A stretch of 45,165 nt of DNA from Desulfobacter latus (GCF_013389365.1 NZ_JACADJ010000027.1:1-45165), one strand, 5' to 3'; shown: positions 26,929-37,241, counted from the first letter of the stretch. A program made the numbers and translations. The notes: generated by a model from the sequence alone, not told the origin.

Positions 26929-28065
26929 TCAACAAAACGCCTTGTAATAGATGGATTCGAGTAGTTTCGGGGTTACGGGCTTGTTTCCTGCGGCAGCTGC
27001 TGCCCGCACCTGGGGCAGCAACCTTTGGGCGGTATCGGCATCAATGTCGATATTGCGGTGGGCCAGGGCGTGTTTTATGGCGGCCGAGCCTGAATGAACG
27101 CCTAAAATCATTTGTCTTGGGGTGCTTCTGCCCACCTGTTCGGGATCGTATAATTCATAGGATCGTGTATCTTTCAGCAGGCCGGCGCAGTGGATGCCGG
27201 ATTCATGGGAAAATATTCGTGAGCCCACAATGGGTTTGGTCGCATGGATCTGGTGCCCTGAAAACCTGGCCACCGTATTGCACAGCCGGGCAAGTTCAGA
27301 CAGGCGCATATTACTTTTTTTGGCACCAATACCGAACAGGGCCATGGCGGTTTCTTCAAGGGGGGCATTGCCTGCCCGTTCCCCCAGGCCGTTGACGGTT
27401 ACACTGATGGCCTTGGCACCGGCATCCACGGCAGACACGGCATTGGCCGTGGCCATGCCGAGATCGTTGTGGCCGTGAAATTCCAGGGCCAGGCCGGGCA
27501 GACGGATTAACAGGGTCTCGATCATGTCCATGAGTGCGGACGGGGTAATCATACCCACGGTATCGGCAAGCCGTACCCGGTGGACGCCCAATCCGATGGC
27601 TTCCCGGCAGAACCGTAAAAGAAAATCCATGTCTGTGCGGGTGGCATCCTGGGCGCCCACGGATACCTGGTCAAAATAGTGTCTGGCAAATCGGACGGTG
27701 TCATCCAGGGTTTCCAGCACCCACGCCTCATTTTTCTCAAACGTCTTGAGCAGAATGGAGGACGTGGGGAAACTGATATGTACCCCGGGGGTGTTGCAGC
27801 CAATGGCCAGTTCGATATCTTTTTTGACCGCCCTGCACCAGCAGGTGAGCATGCTGGGCAGGTTCAACCGGGCAATGGATTCAATTTCCCGGCATGCAAA
27901 CTCGCCCATGGCAGGAATGCCCACTTCAATTTCGTCAACGCCGCATTCGGCAAGCCGGCTCGCAATAGTCAATTTTTCCAGGGGCCTGAAAAAGACACCC
28001 GGGGCCTGTTCCCCGTCCCGAAGGGTGGTGTCCACCATCCAAACCCGCACATCATGGGTTTTCAT
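26929..28065 (-). CDS. nifV: Homocitrate synthase
   Basis: Condenses acetyl-CoA with 2-oxoglutarate to (R)-homocitrate, the organic ligand of FeMo-cofactor. 378 residues, usual length. The metal/substrate motif VDTTLRDGEQAPG is at the start, the metal-binding HGHNDLGMATANA (HxH) follows, then the VNGLGERAGNAPLEE motif and the family C-terminal helices. The ATG overlaps the stop of the ferredoxin gene (ATGA), so they are coupled. The last 120 bases of this gene have a partial copy at 24243-24362. Confidence 0.95.
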   Translation of the reverse strand: MKTHDVRVWMVDTTLRDGEQAPGVFFRPLEKLTIASRLAECGVDEIEVGIPAMGEFACREIESIARLNLPSMLTCWCRAVKKDIELAIGCNTPGVHISFPTSSILLKTFEKNEAWVLETLDDTVRFARHYFDQVSVGAQDATRTDMDFLLRFCREAIGLGVHRVRLADTVGMITPSALMDMIETLLIRLPGLALEFHGHNDLGMATANAVSAVDAGAKAISVTVNGLGERAGNAPLEETAMALFGIGAKKSNMRLSELARLCNTVARFSGHQIHATKPIVGSRIFSHESGIHCAGLLKDTRSYELYDPEQVGRSTPRQMILGVHSGSAAIKHALAHRNIDIDADTAQRLLPQVRAAAAAGNKPVTPKLLESIYYKAFC

Positions 28066-28370
28066 CAGAGTACGTAGTCCTCTGCAATCTCACCGTCTTC
28101 CATGGCATCCAAAATGGTGTCAATGGCCTCTTCGTTCTCCACGTTGCCATACCAGATATTATCCGGGTAAATCACCATCACAGGGCCGTCGTCACACTGT
28201 TTCAGGCAGCAGGTGGAAGAGACCAGCACCTCTTCAAGGCCCCTGTCAATCACTTCATTTTCAATATAGGCCAAAAAATCCCCGGACCCTTTTCTGTGGC
28301 ATTTGCCTTTGGGTTCTCCACTGGGGCGAAAACTTGCGCATACGAGGATGTGTTTTTCAGGCTTGTTCAT
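28065..28370 (-). CDS. Thioredoxin-like 2Fe-2S ferredoxin
   Basis: 101-residue ferredoxin of the thioredoxin-like 2Fe-2S type (Shethna FeSII / NuoE-like fold). The four cluster cysteines are recognisable as C11 and C24 (LVCASFRPSG ... GKCHRK) and the pair in TCCLKQC, followed by the typical DDGPVMVIYPDNIWYGNV. It lies between nifB and nifV, the usual place in anaerobe nif clusters; an electron-transfer role in cofactor assembly or to nitrogenase is inferred. AAGGAG precedes the ATG. Confidence 0.9.
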   Translation of the reverse strand: MNKPEKHILVCASFRPSGEPKGKCHRKGSGDFLAYIENEVIDRGLEEVLVSSTCCLKQCDDGPVMVIYPDNIWYGNVENEEAIDTILDAMEDGEIAEDYVL

Positions 28371-28399
28371 TTTTTTCTCCTTAGTTGTTTTTTTTTATT

Positions 28400-29722
28400 T
28401 TACATACAACCGGTGCCGGTTCCCCTGCACGCCCCGCAGGCGGTCTGTGTCCGGACAGCCAGATGATTTAACGATTCCCCTTTTTTCAAGGCCACCAATA
28501 CAAGATCAATCATGCCGTTGACCTCATGAATGGTGAATCCCATAGTGCCCAGAATTTTTTTAGGCGTATCCCCGACACCGGACACCAGAATGGTGTGACA
28601 ATCTTTAATGGTCCGGGCAAGGTTCTGCCATCTGACATCCCCGCCGCCGGGTTTAGGCAAGGTTCTTGTTTCTACAAATGTCGGGATTTCCTGGTTTACG
28701 TCATAAACGTGTAATTCCGTGGCCTCACCTAAGTGCTGATTGATCAACGCACCTTCCCGGCTGGCCAGGGCCACATAAGGTCTTGGGGCCGAAGCATTGA
28801 ACGCATACTTATCGTCATGTTCACCAGGCCTTTCATGGCAATACGTGGTCGCAGTGGATAAAGGTATCGGGGCAGTGGCGTGGTATGTCAGCCGATCCAT
28901 AAGTTTCTGATTCAAGGGATCGTCCAGCAGGCCTACAGCATCGGCCCGACAGCGTTTGCAATGGGTCATCTGGGGTACAAAAACCTGGGCCGCCGTTCTG
29001 ATTTCCCTGACCAGATCTTTGCCCGGTTCTGCCATATTTTCAAAATTTGAGCCTTTGGTGGGGAAATAGGGCATGCAGTTGAAGATGTCCACGCCCATTT
29101 CACCCATTTTTTCTGCCACGTCTACCATATGGCCGTCATTGATGCCGGGCAACAGAATAGAATTGACCTTAACCATGATATTGCGTGCCTTAAGTCCTTT
29201 GACAGCGGCAAGCTGGCGCTCTAACAGCAGTGCGGCACCCTGGGCCGGACCCACGGACCGTTTGCCGTCCCTGACCCATGCGTAAATTTTTGCGCCGATG
29301 TCAGGGTCCACCGCGTTGATGGTAATGCTCACATGGGTGGTATGGACAGCTTTCAATTCATCCAGGTAGGGATGGATATTCATGCCGTTGGTGGCCACGC
29401 ACAGGAGCATGTCCGGATAGGCGGCGCGCACCCTGGTTAAAGTTTCCATGGTTTTATCGCCGTTGGCAAAGGGATCGCCCGGGCCGGCAATGCCCACCAC
29501 AGCAGTATTGGGTTTGGCCGCCACCACATCGGCCAGGTAGGCCATGGCCTGGTCCGGGCTCAGAATGGAGGAGGTGACCCCGGGGCGGCTTTCATTGACA
29601 CAGTCAAACTGTCTGTTGCAGAAATTGCACTGGATATTACAGGCCGGCGCAACCGGAAGGTGGACCCGACCGAAATCCTTGCACGATTTTTTATTAAAAC
29701 AGGGATGGTGATCTAAATTCAT
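28400..29722 (-). CDS. nifB: NifB: radical SAM FeMo-cofactor biosynthesis protein (operon copy)
   Basis: 440-residue NifB fused to a NifX-like domain. Cys28, Cys32 and Cys35 (CNIQCNFC) bind the SAM cluster; CVNESRPGV, GPGDPFANGD, LLPGINDGH and HCKRCRADAVG follow. Between the domains there is an insert of about 40 residues absent from the other NifB. The NifX-like part starts near PYVALASREG and the chain ends in a Cys/Gly-rich tail (CGACRGTGTGCM) that may bind a metal. It lies 11 bases after nifN. Part of its 3' end has a copy at 24362-24540. Confidence 0.95.
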   Translation of the reverse strand: MNLDHHPCFNKKSCKDFGRVHLPVAPACNIQCNFCNRQFDCVNESRPGVTSSILSPDQAMAYLADVVAAKPNTAVVGIAGPGDPFANGDKTMETLTRVRAAYPDMLLCVATNGMNIHPYLDELKAVHTTHVSITINAVDPDIGAKIYAWVRDGKRSVGPAQGAALLLERQLAAVKGLKARNIMVKVNSILLPGINDGHMVDVAEKMGEMGVDIFNCMPYFPTKGSNFENMAEPGKDLVREIRTAAQVFVPQMTHCKRCRADAVGLLDDPLNQKLMDRLTYHATAPIPLSTATTYCHERPGEHDDKYAFNASAPRPYVALASREGALINQHLGEATELHVYDVNQEIPTFVETRTLPKPGGGDVRWQNLARTIKDCHTILVSGVGDTPKKILGTMGFTIHEVNGMIDLVLVALKKGESLNHLAVRTQTACGACRGTGTGCM

Positions 29723-29733
29723 CTTTATTTTCC

Positions 29734-31143
29734 TTACATATATGAGTATCCGATTCTGGATTCGGTCTGTCTTGCCGTAAGAATTGTATTGACGATGTTG
29801 TCAAACAATTGCTGGGCCCCCTTATACCCGACGTGCAGGATGCGCGCGCCCCCTACCCTGTCGTGGATGGGAAATCCCACCCTTACCAATGGGATTTTCA
29901 GCCGTCTTGCCATGGCATACCCCTTGGAGTTGCCGATGATGAGTTCAGGTTTCTGATCTTCGGGCATGGCTGCGGCGGTCTCTTCCATGCAGGTGAAATC
30001 CATGTCATTCTGGATCACAGCCTGGTCAATGAGGGTTTCGGGCAGGGTCTGTTCCAGGGCTTTTTTAAATGTTTTGCTTTTGCCGCCGGATGCGCAGAGT
30101 ACGGGAATAATACCGACCTCGGCAAGGAAGCCGGCCATGGAGACGACAAAATCCTCTTCCCCGTAAATCAGGGCCCGTTTTTTCGATACATATTTATTGC
30201 CGTCCACATAGGCATCCACCAGCCGCCATTTCTCTTTTCGGTACCGTTCGGGCACGGGCCGGCCCGAAATCCGGGACAGGTTATCCAGAAAGCGATCCGT
30301 GGCCTTGACCCCGATGGGGATGGGCAGCCGTGTGCAGGGGATACCAAAGCGTTTGTTTAAGATGTCGCCCGCGGTTTCCTGGCCGTTTTCAGCGGCCAGG
30401 GCCAGCACGGCACCGAACTCCATACTGTGGACGGCCACATTCATCTTTTCAATTTCTGACATGGGCGTGCCCCCTTTCTGGATGGCCTGGTACTCCTGCC
30501 ATGAGGGTCCTTCCAGCCGTTCCGAATAATCGGGCAGAATGGTGACCGGGGTATGAAACGCCTCAAAAATATCTTTTAAATGCCGCAGGTCTTCGTTGGA
30601 GAGCATACCGGGAAACAGGTTTATTTTTTTCTTTTTCTTGGGCCGGTAAACGATTCTTTTATCCACCGGGTTGAAGCGATCCACAACGGCCGCCACGGCA
30701 CCATGAAATCCGTCCACGTGGGTGCCGGTGTATGATGGTGTGGAGACATGGACCAGGGCCGTATCATTGATGGTATTGCCCATGCTGTTTAATATGAGCT
30801 GGACATCATCCCCAATGGTTTCGGACAGACAGGTCGTGGCGATACCGATCATGGCCGGGGCATACTGGCGGGCCACATTTTCAATGGCCAGTTTCAGGTT
30901 GGCACCGCCCCCGAATACAGCGGTTTCCTCGGTAAAGTTGGATGAGGCAATATCCACGGGCTCCTTGAAATGAGATATCAGGTAACGCCGCATATAGGTG
31001 GAGCATCCCTGGGAGCCGTGCAGCAGGGGTACACAGCCTTCAATCCCCTGGAACACCAGGGTGGCCCCTAAAGGCGTGCACATTTTGCATGCATTCTGGG
31101 TCGCGGTGTATGATGGTGTATCTTTATATTTTCTCAGGGTCAT
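29734..31143 (-). CDS. nifN: Nitrogenase cofactor scaffold subunit NifN
   Basis: Beta-type subunit of the NifEN scaffold on which NifB-co matures to FeMo-cofactor. 469 residues. NifK-like Cys motifs CKMCTPLGA and LHGSQGCSTYMRR, then SNFTEETAVFGGGANL and TTCLSETIGDD. The ATG at 31143 overlaps the nifE stop (ATGA) and begins MTLRKYKDTPSY; a longer frame to 31194 lies inside nifE and is not used. A run of five lysines occurs near residue 170. Confidence 0.95.
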   Translation of the reverse strand: MTLRKYKDTPSYTATQNACKMCTPLGATLVFQGIEGCVPLLHGSQGCSTYMRRYLISHFKEPVDIASSNFTEETAVFGGGANLKLAIENVARQYAPAMIGIATTCLSETIGDDVQLILNSMGNTINDTALVHVSTPSYTGTHVDGFHGAVAAVVDRFNPVDKRIVYRPKKKKKINLFPGMLSNEDLRHLKDIFEAFHTPVTILPDYSERLEGPSWQEYQAIQKGGTPMSEIEKMNVAVHSMEFGAVLALAAENGQETAGDILNKRFGIPCTRLPIPIGVKATDRFLDNLSRISGRPVPERYRKEKWRLVDAYVDGNKYVSKKRALIYGEEDFVVSMAGFLAEVGIIPVLCASGGKSKTFKKALEQTLPETLIDQAVIQNDMDFTCMEETAAAMPEDQKPELIIGNSKGYAMARRLKIPLVRVGFPIHDRVGGARILHVGYKGAQQLFDNIVNTILTARQTESRIGYSYM

Positions 31144-32516
31144 ATGGCACCTTCCTTTCCGGCCGGTTTCTGCCGCCTGGGAACCAGATCCCATACCGGG
31201 CTTGTCACGGTTCCGTGGACTTCTTTGGCAAAATTGACCATGCCTTCAAATCCGACCAGGGGAATTTTACGTTCATGGTTATGATCACAAAACCCGATGC
31301 CCATCTTATAGGCAATGGGGCGTTCCTTGACGCCGCCGATAAACAGGTCTGCATCTTTTTCAACGGAGTACTTGGCCAGTTCCAGGGGGTTTGAGTCGTC
31401 TAAAATGACGGTGCCCTCGTTACACATCTGCCTGAGCACTTCATAATCTTCCTGGGTGCCGGTCTGGGAACCGGCCAGGATCACTTCCATGCCAAGGGTT
31501 TTTAATGCCTTGATCAATGAAAAGGCCTTGAACGCGCCGCCCACGTATATGGCCGCTTTTTTGCCTTCAAGGTCTTTTTTCATGGTTTCCAGGCGGGGGA
31601 TAATGGCCTGGACCTCTTTTTTGATCAGGTCCTGGGTTTTTTTAAGAATTTCGGGGTTTTTATCAAAGAATACAGCGACCTGGTACAGGGCATCCGAGGT
31701 GTCTTCAATGCCGAAATAGGAGACCCTTATAAAAGGGATGCCGTACTCTTTTTCCATCTGCTTTGCCAGGTGGGTCACCGACCCTGAACACTGGACCACG
31801 TTCAGGGCGGCATTGCCCGCCTGCATCACTTCGTCCACCCGGCCGTCTCCGGTGATCACGGAGACCACCTTCACCCCCATGGCTTCATAATATTTTTTGA
31901 TCATCCAGGTCTCTCCGCCAATATTGAATTCGCCCAGGATATTGATGGAGTCGGGGATGGTGATCCGGGGGGTTTTGTTTCTTTCGATGAGACTGAACAA
32001 GGCGTCGCAAGCCGCCTTGTATCCGTCTTTTTTAGTGCCTTTAAATCCTTCGGAGTGGACCGCAATGACAGGGATGTGGGTCTCTTCTTCGACCTGGCGG
32101 CAGACCGCGTCCACGTCATCACCAATAATGCCCACAATACAGGTACAGTAAATAAAGGCGGCTTTGGGTGAATATTTGTCAATGAGCTCCAGCAATGCCC
32201 TTTTCAGTTTTTTCTCTCCGCCATAGATAATATCGGTCTCTGACAGGTCTGTTGAAAAACTCATCCGGTGAAGCTCCGGGCCCGAAGACTGAGCCCCCCT
32301 GATATCCCAGGTATAGGAAGCGCACCCGATGGGGCCGTGGATCAGATGCAAGGCATCTGCGATGGGGTAAAGCACCACCCTGGAGCCGCAGAACACACAG
32401 GCCCGCTGACTGACTGCGCCGGCCAGACTCTTGGTGTCACATGTCATCTCAAAGGGCTGCTTACCCTTCTGGTAGATCTGTTTTTCCCGCTGTTTGAGTA
32501 CCGATATGGAGGTCAT
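31140..32516 (-). CDS. nifE: Nitrogenase cofactor scaffold subunit NifE
   Basis: Alpha-type subunit of NifEN, 458 residues. NifD-like motifs with cluster-binding cysteines: RACVFCGSRVVLYP, HGPIGCASYTWDIRG and CTCIVGIIGDD. LNVVQCSGSVTHLA corresponds to the region of NifD Cys275, and the substrate-channel Gln/His pair of NifD is replaced, as usual in NifE. AAGGAG precedes the ATG. It lies 20 bases after nifK. Confidence 0.95.
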   Translation of the reverse strand: MTSISVLKQREKQIYQKGKQPFEMTCDTKSLAGAVSQRACVFCGSRVVLYPIADALHLIHGPIGCASYTWDIRGAQSSGPELHRMSFSTDLSETDIIYGGEKKLKRALLELIDKYSPKAAFIYCTCIVGIIGDDVDAVCRQVEEETHIPVIAVHSEGFKGTKKDGYKAACDALFSLIERNKTPRITIPDSINILGEFNIGGETWMIKKYYEAMGVKVVSVITGDGRVDEVMQAGNAALNVVQCSGSVTHLAKQMEKEYGIPFIRVSYFGIEDTSDALYQVAVFFDKNPEILKKTQDLIKKEVQAIIPRLETMKKDLEGKKAAIYVGGAFKAFSLIKALKTLGMEVILAGSQTGTQEDYEVLRQMCNEGTVILDDSNPLELAKYSVEKDADLFIGGVKERPIAYKMGIGFCDHNHERKIPLVGFEGMVNFAKEVHGTVTSPVWDLVPRRQKPAGKEGAI

Positions 32517-32535
32517 TTTATTTCTCCTTCTTATT

Positions 32536-33912
32536 TTACTCTACCAGTTCAAAACGCTCTTCCGGTGCATCCCGGTCTGTGCGGTCCATGAGAGCGCCCA
32601 GGATTTTTTCCAGCAAATGCAATCCACCTTTGTATCCCACGGAAGGAAAGTAGGAGTGGCCGATCCGGTCCAGAATGGGGAATCCGTGGCGTACAAAGGG
32701 AATGTCCTCGTCCCGGGCAATGTACTTGCCGTAAGTGTTGCAGATGAGCAGGTCCACAGGTTCGTTCTTGATCCACTGATGCAACAGGAACAGGTCGCCG
32801 GGCCCCTTGACGTTAATGTCGTCGCCAAACCGGGCCGTGACTTCCTTAATCCGTTTGGTAAAGGCCTTGCCCGGGGTGCCGGTGACGATGTGGACCGGTT
32901 TCATGCCCATGGTGACCAGAAATTCGGTCAGGGCAATCACCTGGTCCGGGTCTCCGGCAATGGCGACCTTTTTACCGTACAAGTGGGGCTGCATGTCTGA
33001 AATCACATCCAACAGCTGGCCGCGCTCCTGGGTAACGGTATCGGGTACCGAAACGCCGGCAACGGTGCGCAGGGCATCCACAAACCGGTCCGTCGCCAAC
33101 AGGCCGATGGGCAGATCATGTACCTGGCAGGGCACCTTGAGCTGGGTGTCAAGGGCTCTGACCGCATCGGCCGAGGCCCAGGCGCCCAGCCCGATGGAGC
33201 CGATACTGTCACCGGTACGCTTGAGTTCGTCGATGGTGACGCCGCCCTTGGGGTACATCTGGAATTTGCCGGTCAAAGGACCGTTCAAAATGCCCGAGGT
33301 GTCCGGAAACAGGATGGTCTCAACACCCAGCATCCCGGCGATTCGCTTCATTTCAACCATATCCGAAGGCTCCACAAATCCGGGCACAATGTTGACTTTT
33401 CCGTTGGATTTGCCGGTCTTTTCAGCCAGCTGGACAGCCATGGCCTTCACCATGTTGGAAAAGCCCGTGACATGGGACCCCACATAGGATGGGGTGGGGG
33501 TATGGATGACATACTTGCCTTCGGGGATGGTGCCGTCGGCTTTGGCCTTCTTGACAATCTGGTTCACATCGTCACCGATGGTTTCCGACAGACAGGTGGT
33601 GTGTACTGCAACGATGTCCGGGTCATAGGTGGTGAATATGGTCAAAAAGGCCTGAAGCAGGTTGGCCTGGCCACCGAATACCGATGCCCCTTCAGTAAAC
33701 GAGGAGGTGGCCGCCATAATGGGTTCGCGGTAATGACGGGTCAACGTGGACCGGTGATAGGCGCAGCACCCCTGGGAACCATGGCTGTGAGGCAGGCAAC
33801 CATGGATCCCTAAACCTGCGTACATGGCCCCGATGGGCTGGCAGGTCTTTGCCGGGTTTATAGCCAGGGCTTTTCTTGCTTTAATCTCTTTAGGTGTATG
33901 TCGAAGCAGCAT
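32536..33912 (-). CDS. nifK: Nitrogenase MoFe protein beta subunit
   Basis: P-cluster half of the MoFe protein, 458 residues. P-cluster cysteines are Cys24 (AKTCQPIGA), Cys49 (GSQGCCAYHR) and Cys107 (HTTCLSETIG), matching the spacing of Azotobacter Cys70/95/153. The Ser equivalent to Ser188 is in TPSYVGSHVTG. The N-terminus is about 46 residues shorter than in Azotobacter, the anaerobe (Clostridium-like) form, complementing the insertion in NifD. GGAG lies before the ATG. Confidence 0.97.
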   Translation of the reverse strand: MLLRHTPKEIKARKALAINPAKTCQPIGAMYAGLGIHGCLPHSHGSQGCCAYHRSTLTRHYREPIMAATSSFTEGASVFGGQANLLQAFLTIFTTYDPDIVAVHTTCLSETIGDDVNQIVKKAKADGTIPEGKYVIHTPTPSYVGSHVTGFSNMVKAMAVQLAEKTGKSNGKVNIVPGFVEPSDMVEMKRIAGMLGVETILFPDTSGILNGPLTGKFQMYPKGGVTIDELKRTGDSIGSIGLGAWASADAVRALDTQLKVPCQVHDLPIGLLATDRFVDALRTVAGVSVPDTVTQERGQLLDVISDMQPHLYGKKVAIAGDPDQVIALTEFLVTMGMKPVHIVTGTPGKAFTKRIKEVTARFGDDINVKGPGDLFLLHQWIKNEPVDLLICNTYGKYIARDEDIPFVRHGFPILDRIGHSYFPSVGYKGGLHLLEKILGALMDRTDRDAPEERFELVE

Positions 33913-33930
33913 AAATTTCTCCGTTTCTTA

Positions 33931-33958
33931 TTTCTTGTCTCTTGTTTCTTGTCTCTTG
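33931..33958. repeat. 14-bp tandem duplication between nifD and nifK
   Basis: TTTCTTGTCTCTTG occurs twice head to tail (33931-33944 and 33945-33958) in the 47-base spacer between nifD and nifK, just upstream of the nifK ribosome binding site. Further imperfect TTTCTTA units adjoin it. Confidence 0.85.
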
Positions 33959-33959
33959 A

Positions 33960-35591
33960 CTATTCCCAATTATATTTGGCCGACAATTCAGGGTTTTTCT
34001 GCCAGGGCGCTTCCAGGTATTGCCAGATATTGGCGTTGAGCATGCGGTCGATTTCATCAAAAAAATTTATCGCCCCTTCAAATGACGCGTATGGGCCACC
34101 CGTGTCATAGGAATGCAACTGCTTCATGGGAATACCGTGCTTCTGGACTGCGTATTTTTCCTTGATACCGGCACAGAAAATGTCCGGCTTGTACATGGCG
34201 ATCAGGGTTTCTGTTTCGTGCTGGCTGATATCATCAATGATCAGGGAGCCCTTTTCCATTTCAGGGATCATGCCGTCATACGCTTTAAACGGATACCCCT
34301 TTTCTTCCAGCGCCTTCATCTCCTCTTCGGTTTTTCTGGGGTTGTACCGGGTGTCATCCGGTTCGATTTCCAGCTCTTCAATGTTTCTGGAGTCTGCATC
34401 AATTTTAATGTCCGGAATGACATGGCGTCCTTCGTAGTCATCCCTGTGGGCAAATTCGTATCCGGCGGAAAGCACGGTCATGCCGATGTCCCTGAACAAC
34501 TCCTGGTAGTGATGGGCCCGGGAGCCGCCCACAAACATCATGGCGGTTTTGCCCTCACACCGGGGTTTGACCTCTTTGATTTTGGCTTCAACAGGGGCCA
34601 TTTCCTCGGCAATCACCGCTTCCACCCGGTCAATGAGTTCCTGGTCTTCAAAATAGGCAGCGATTTTGCGCAGACTGCTCGCGGTTGACGTTGGCCCCAG
34701 AAAGCTGACTTTTATCCAGGGGATACCGTATTTTGTCTCCAACATGTCTGCCACGTAGTTAATGGAGCGGTGGCACATGACCGCATTGAGGTCTGCGGTG
34801 TGGCAGTTGGCAAACTGATCCATGGTGGAATTACCTGAAAATGTGGACACCAGCTCGATGCCGCATTTATTGAGCAGTTCTTCAATGACAAATCCGTCGC
34901 CGCCGATGTTGTATTCTCCGAGCAGGTTGATTTTGAATTTCGCGTCCATAACCGTATCATCCAGGCCCACAACATGGGTAAAAATGGCATTGTTGGCAAT
35001 GTGATGGCCGGCGGACTGACTTACGCCCTTATACCCTTCACAGGAGAATCCAAAAATATTGATGCCGAGCTTTTCCTTCATTTCCCTTGCCACGGCATGG
35101 ACATCATCGCCGATCAGGCCCACCGGACAGGTGGAAAAAATGGAGATGGATTTGGGTTTAAAAATATCATAGGCCTCCTGGATGGCGGCTTTCAGTTTCT
35201 TTTCCCCGCCGAAAACAATGTCTTGGTCCTGCATGTCCGTGGAAAAGCAATAGGTCATATAATTGTCCGCATCGTCTGACGGGGGACGGGTCTGGTTGCG
35301 CCGGGTCAGCCAGGAGTAGAATCCGCAGCCGATGGGGCCGTGGGTCAGGTTGATAATATCCCGGGTCGGACCCATGATTACACCTTTGCAGCCGGCATAG
35401 CAGCACCCTCTCTGGGTGATGATGCCCGGGACGGTCCTGACATTGGCACCGACCTTCAGGCCGTCTTTTTCATCGCTTGAAACCGGCGTGATCTGTTTGG
35501 CACGTTTCCGGGCCACTTTGGGCGGATACTTTGCCAGTATTTCTTTTTTTATCTCTTCCGGATTAACGGTGTGGGTTCGTTCGCCTGTCAT
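33960..35591 (-). CDS. nifD: Nitrogenase MoFe protein alpha subunit
   Basis: Catalytic subunit carrying FeMo-cofactor, 543 residues. P-cluster Cys63, Cys89 and Cys155 are present. Active-site residues equivalent to Azotobacter Val70 (CKGVIMGP), Arg96 (WLTRRN), Gln191/His195 (GVSQSAGHHIAN), the cofactor ligand Cys275 (VMCHRSINYV, here Cys273) and His442 (QLHSYDTGGPY, here His493) are all conserved. An insertion of about 50 residues at 388-440 marks the Clostridium/sulfate-reducer type. GGGG lies before the ATG. It follows nifI2 by 36 bases. Confidence 0.97.
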   Translation of the reverse strand: MTGERTHTVNPEEIKKEILAKYPPKVARKRAKQITPVSSDEKDGLKVGANVRTVPGIITQRGCCYAGCKGVIMGPTRDIINLTHGPIGCGFYSWLTRRNQTRPPSDDADNYMTYCFSTDMQDQDIVFGGEKKLKAAIQEAYDIFKPKSISIFSTCPVGLIGDDVHAVAREMKEKLGINIFGFSCEGYKGVSQSAGHHIANNAIFTHVVGLDDTVMDAKFKINLLGEYNIGGDGFVIEELLNKCGIELVSTFSGNSTMDQFANCHTADLNAVMCHRSINYVADMLETKYGIPWIKVSFLGPTSTASSLRKIAAYFEDQELIDRVEAVIAEEMAPVEAKIKEVKPRCEGKTAMMFVGGSRAHHYQELFRDIGMTVLSAGYEFAHRDDYEGRHVIPDIKIDADSRNIEELEIEPDDTRYNPRKTEEEMKALEEKGYPFKAYDGMIPEMEKGSLIIDDISQHETETLIAMYKPDIFCAGIKEKYAVQKHGIPMKQLHSYDTGGPYASFEGAINFFDEIDRMLNANIWQYLEAPWQKNPELSAKYNWE

Positions 35592-35627
35592 ATGTTTACC
35601 CCTATTTTTTCTTTCTTATGGTTTAGC

Positions 35628-36008
35628 TCAAAATTCGTCCAGAACGGCATCGCCGCTTTCAGATGTTCTCACGGAGATGGCGTCTTCAGTGGGCATAACC
35701 CATATCACCCCGTCTCCTGATTTTCCGGTTTGATTGGCGTATATAATGGTGTCTACGGTTTTTTGGACCAGTTGGTCCGGCACAACCACAAACAGGGCCC
35801 GTTTGGGTCGCAGGCGGTCGCTCTGGCCCAACTGGGCAATAGCCTCTTCATAACCTTGTTCCGCACCTTTGAGCAGATCCATGTTCACCAGGCCTTTGCC
35901 GCGTCCCAGGCACTCCAGGGCGGTCATGGAGGAGACGCCCGCGTCAATCAGCGCCTTTTTGGTATCATTGATCTTGTTCATGCGGACCACGGCCATGATC
36001 TCTTTCAT
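35628..36008 (-). CDS. nifI2: Nitrogenase PII-like regulator NifI2
   Basis: GlnB-family protein, 126 residues. Together with NifI1 it forms a complex that binds NifDK and stops activity after ammonium addition, relieved by 2-oxoglutarate and ATP (known from methanogens). Visible are the PII start EIMAVVRMNKINDTKKAL, a T-loop region (GRGKGLVN ... RLRPKRALFVVV) longer than in GlnB, and TGKSGDGVIWVMP. The start overlaps the nifI1 stop (ATGA). Confidence 0.95.
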   Translation of the reverse strand: MKEIMAVVRMNKINDTKKALIDAGVSSMTALECLGRGKGLVNMDLLKGAEQGYEEAIAQLGQSDRLRPKRALFVVVPDQLVQKTVDTIIYANQTGKSGDGVIWVMPTEDAISVRTSESGDAVLDEF

Positions 36009-36364
36009 GATGCCACCTCCAGGTCTTCTTCAAGGTCTATATTTTTTTTGCCGGAACTGATGGTATAAGACGCAATGACCGGAGAGACAAAAATCTTGCC
36101 GTCGCCGAATGCGCCTTTCTCACCGGTCCTTGCCGTGGCCAAAATGGTTTTAAGGACAAAATCACGGTCTTTTTCATCCACAACCGATAAAAGCATCTCC
36201 TTGGGAATTTCATCATAGGTAATTTCACCGATTTTGATGCCCCGCTGCTTTCCGCGCCCGGCCACACTCATCCGGGTGACTGCCGGATATCCCGATTCCA
36301 TGAGGGCGGACATGACGGCATTAACTTTTTCAGGGCGGACGATGGCTTTAATCATTGCTTTCAT
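36005..36364 (-). CDS. nifI1: Nitrogenase PII-like regulator NifI1
   Basis: GlnB-family protein of 119 residues and partner of NifI2 in post-translational control of nitrogenase. Motifs are MIKAIVRPEKVNAVMSAL, the T-loop with VAGRGKQRGIKIGE, and ARTGEKGAFGDGKIFVSPV. The T-loop lacks the uridylylation Tyr of GlnB, as in other NifI1. AAGGA precedes the ATG. Position between nifH and nifD is diagnostic of the anaerobe nif operon. Confidence 0.95.
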   Translation of the reverse strand: MKAMIKAIVRPEKVNAVMSALMESGYPAVTRMSVAGRGKQRGIKIGEITYDEIPKEMLLSVVDEKDRDFVLKTILATARTGEKGAFGDGKIFVSPVIASYTISSGKKNIDLEEDLEVAS

Positions 36365-36401
36365 TTAAATATTCCTTATCGTTTTGTGTTGTGGTTTCCG
36401 G

Positions 36402-37241
<840 letters not shown>

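Noticed and set aside
33960-35591. Apparent loss of the FeMo-cofactor His ligand in NifD (GGPYASFEG in place of GPYHGFDG)
   Set aside because: Counting back from the Azotobacter C-terminus shows that the ligand His442 is the His of the preceding HSWD/HSYD motif, which is present; the changed position corresponds to His451.
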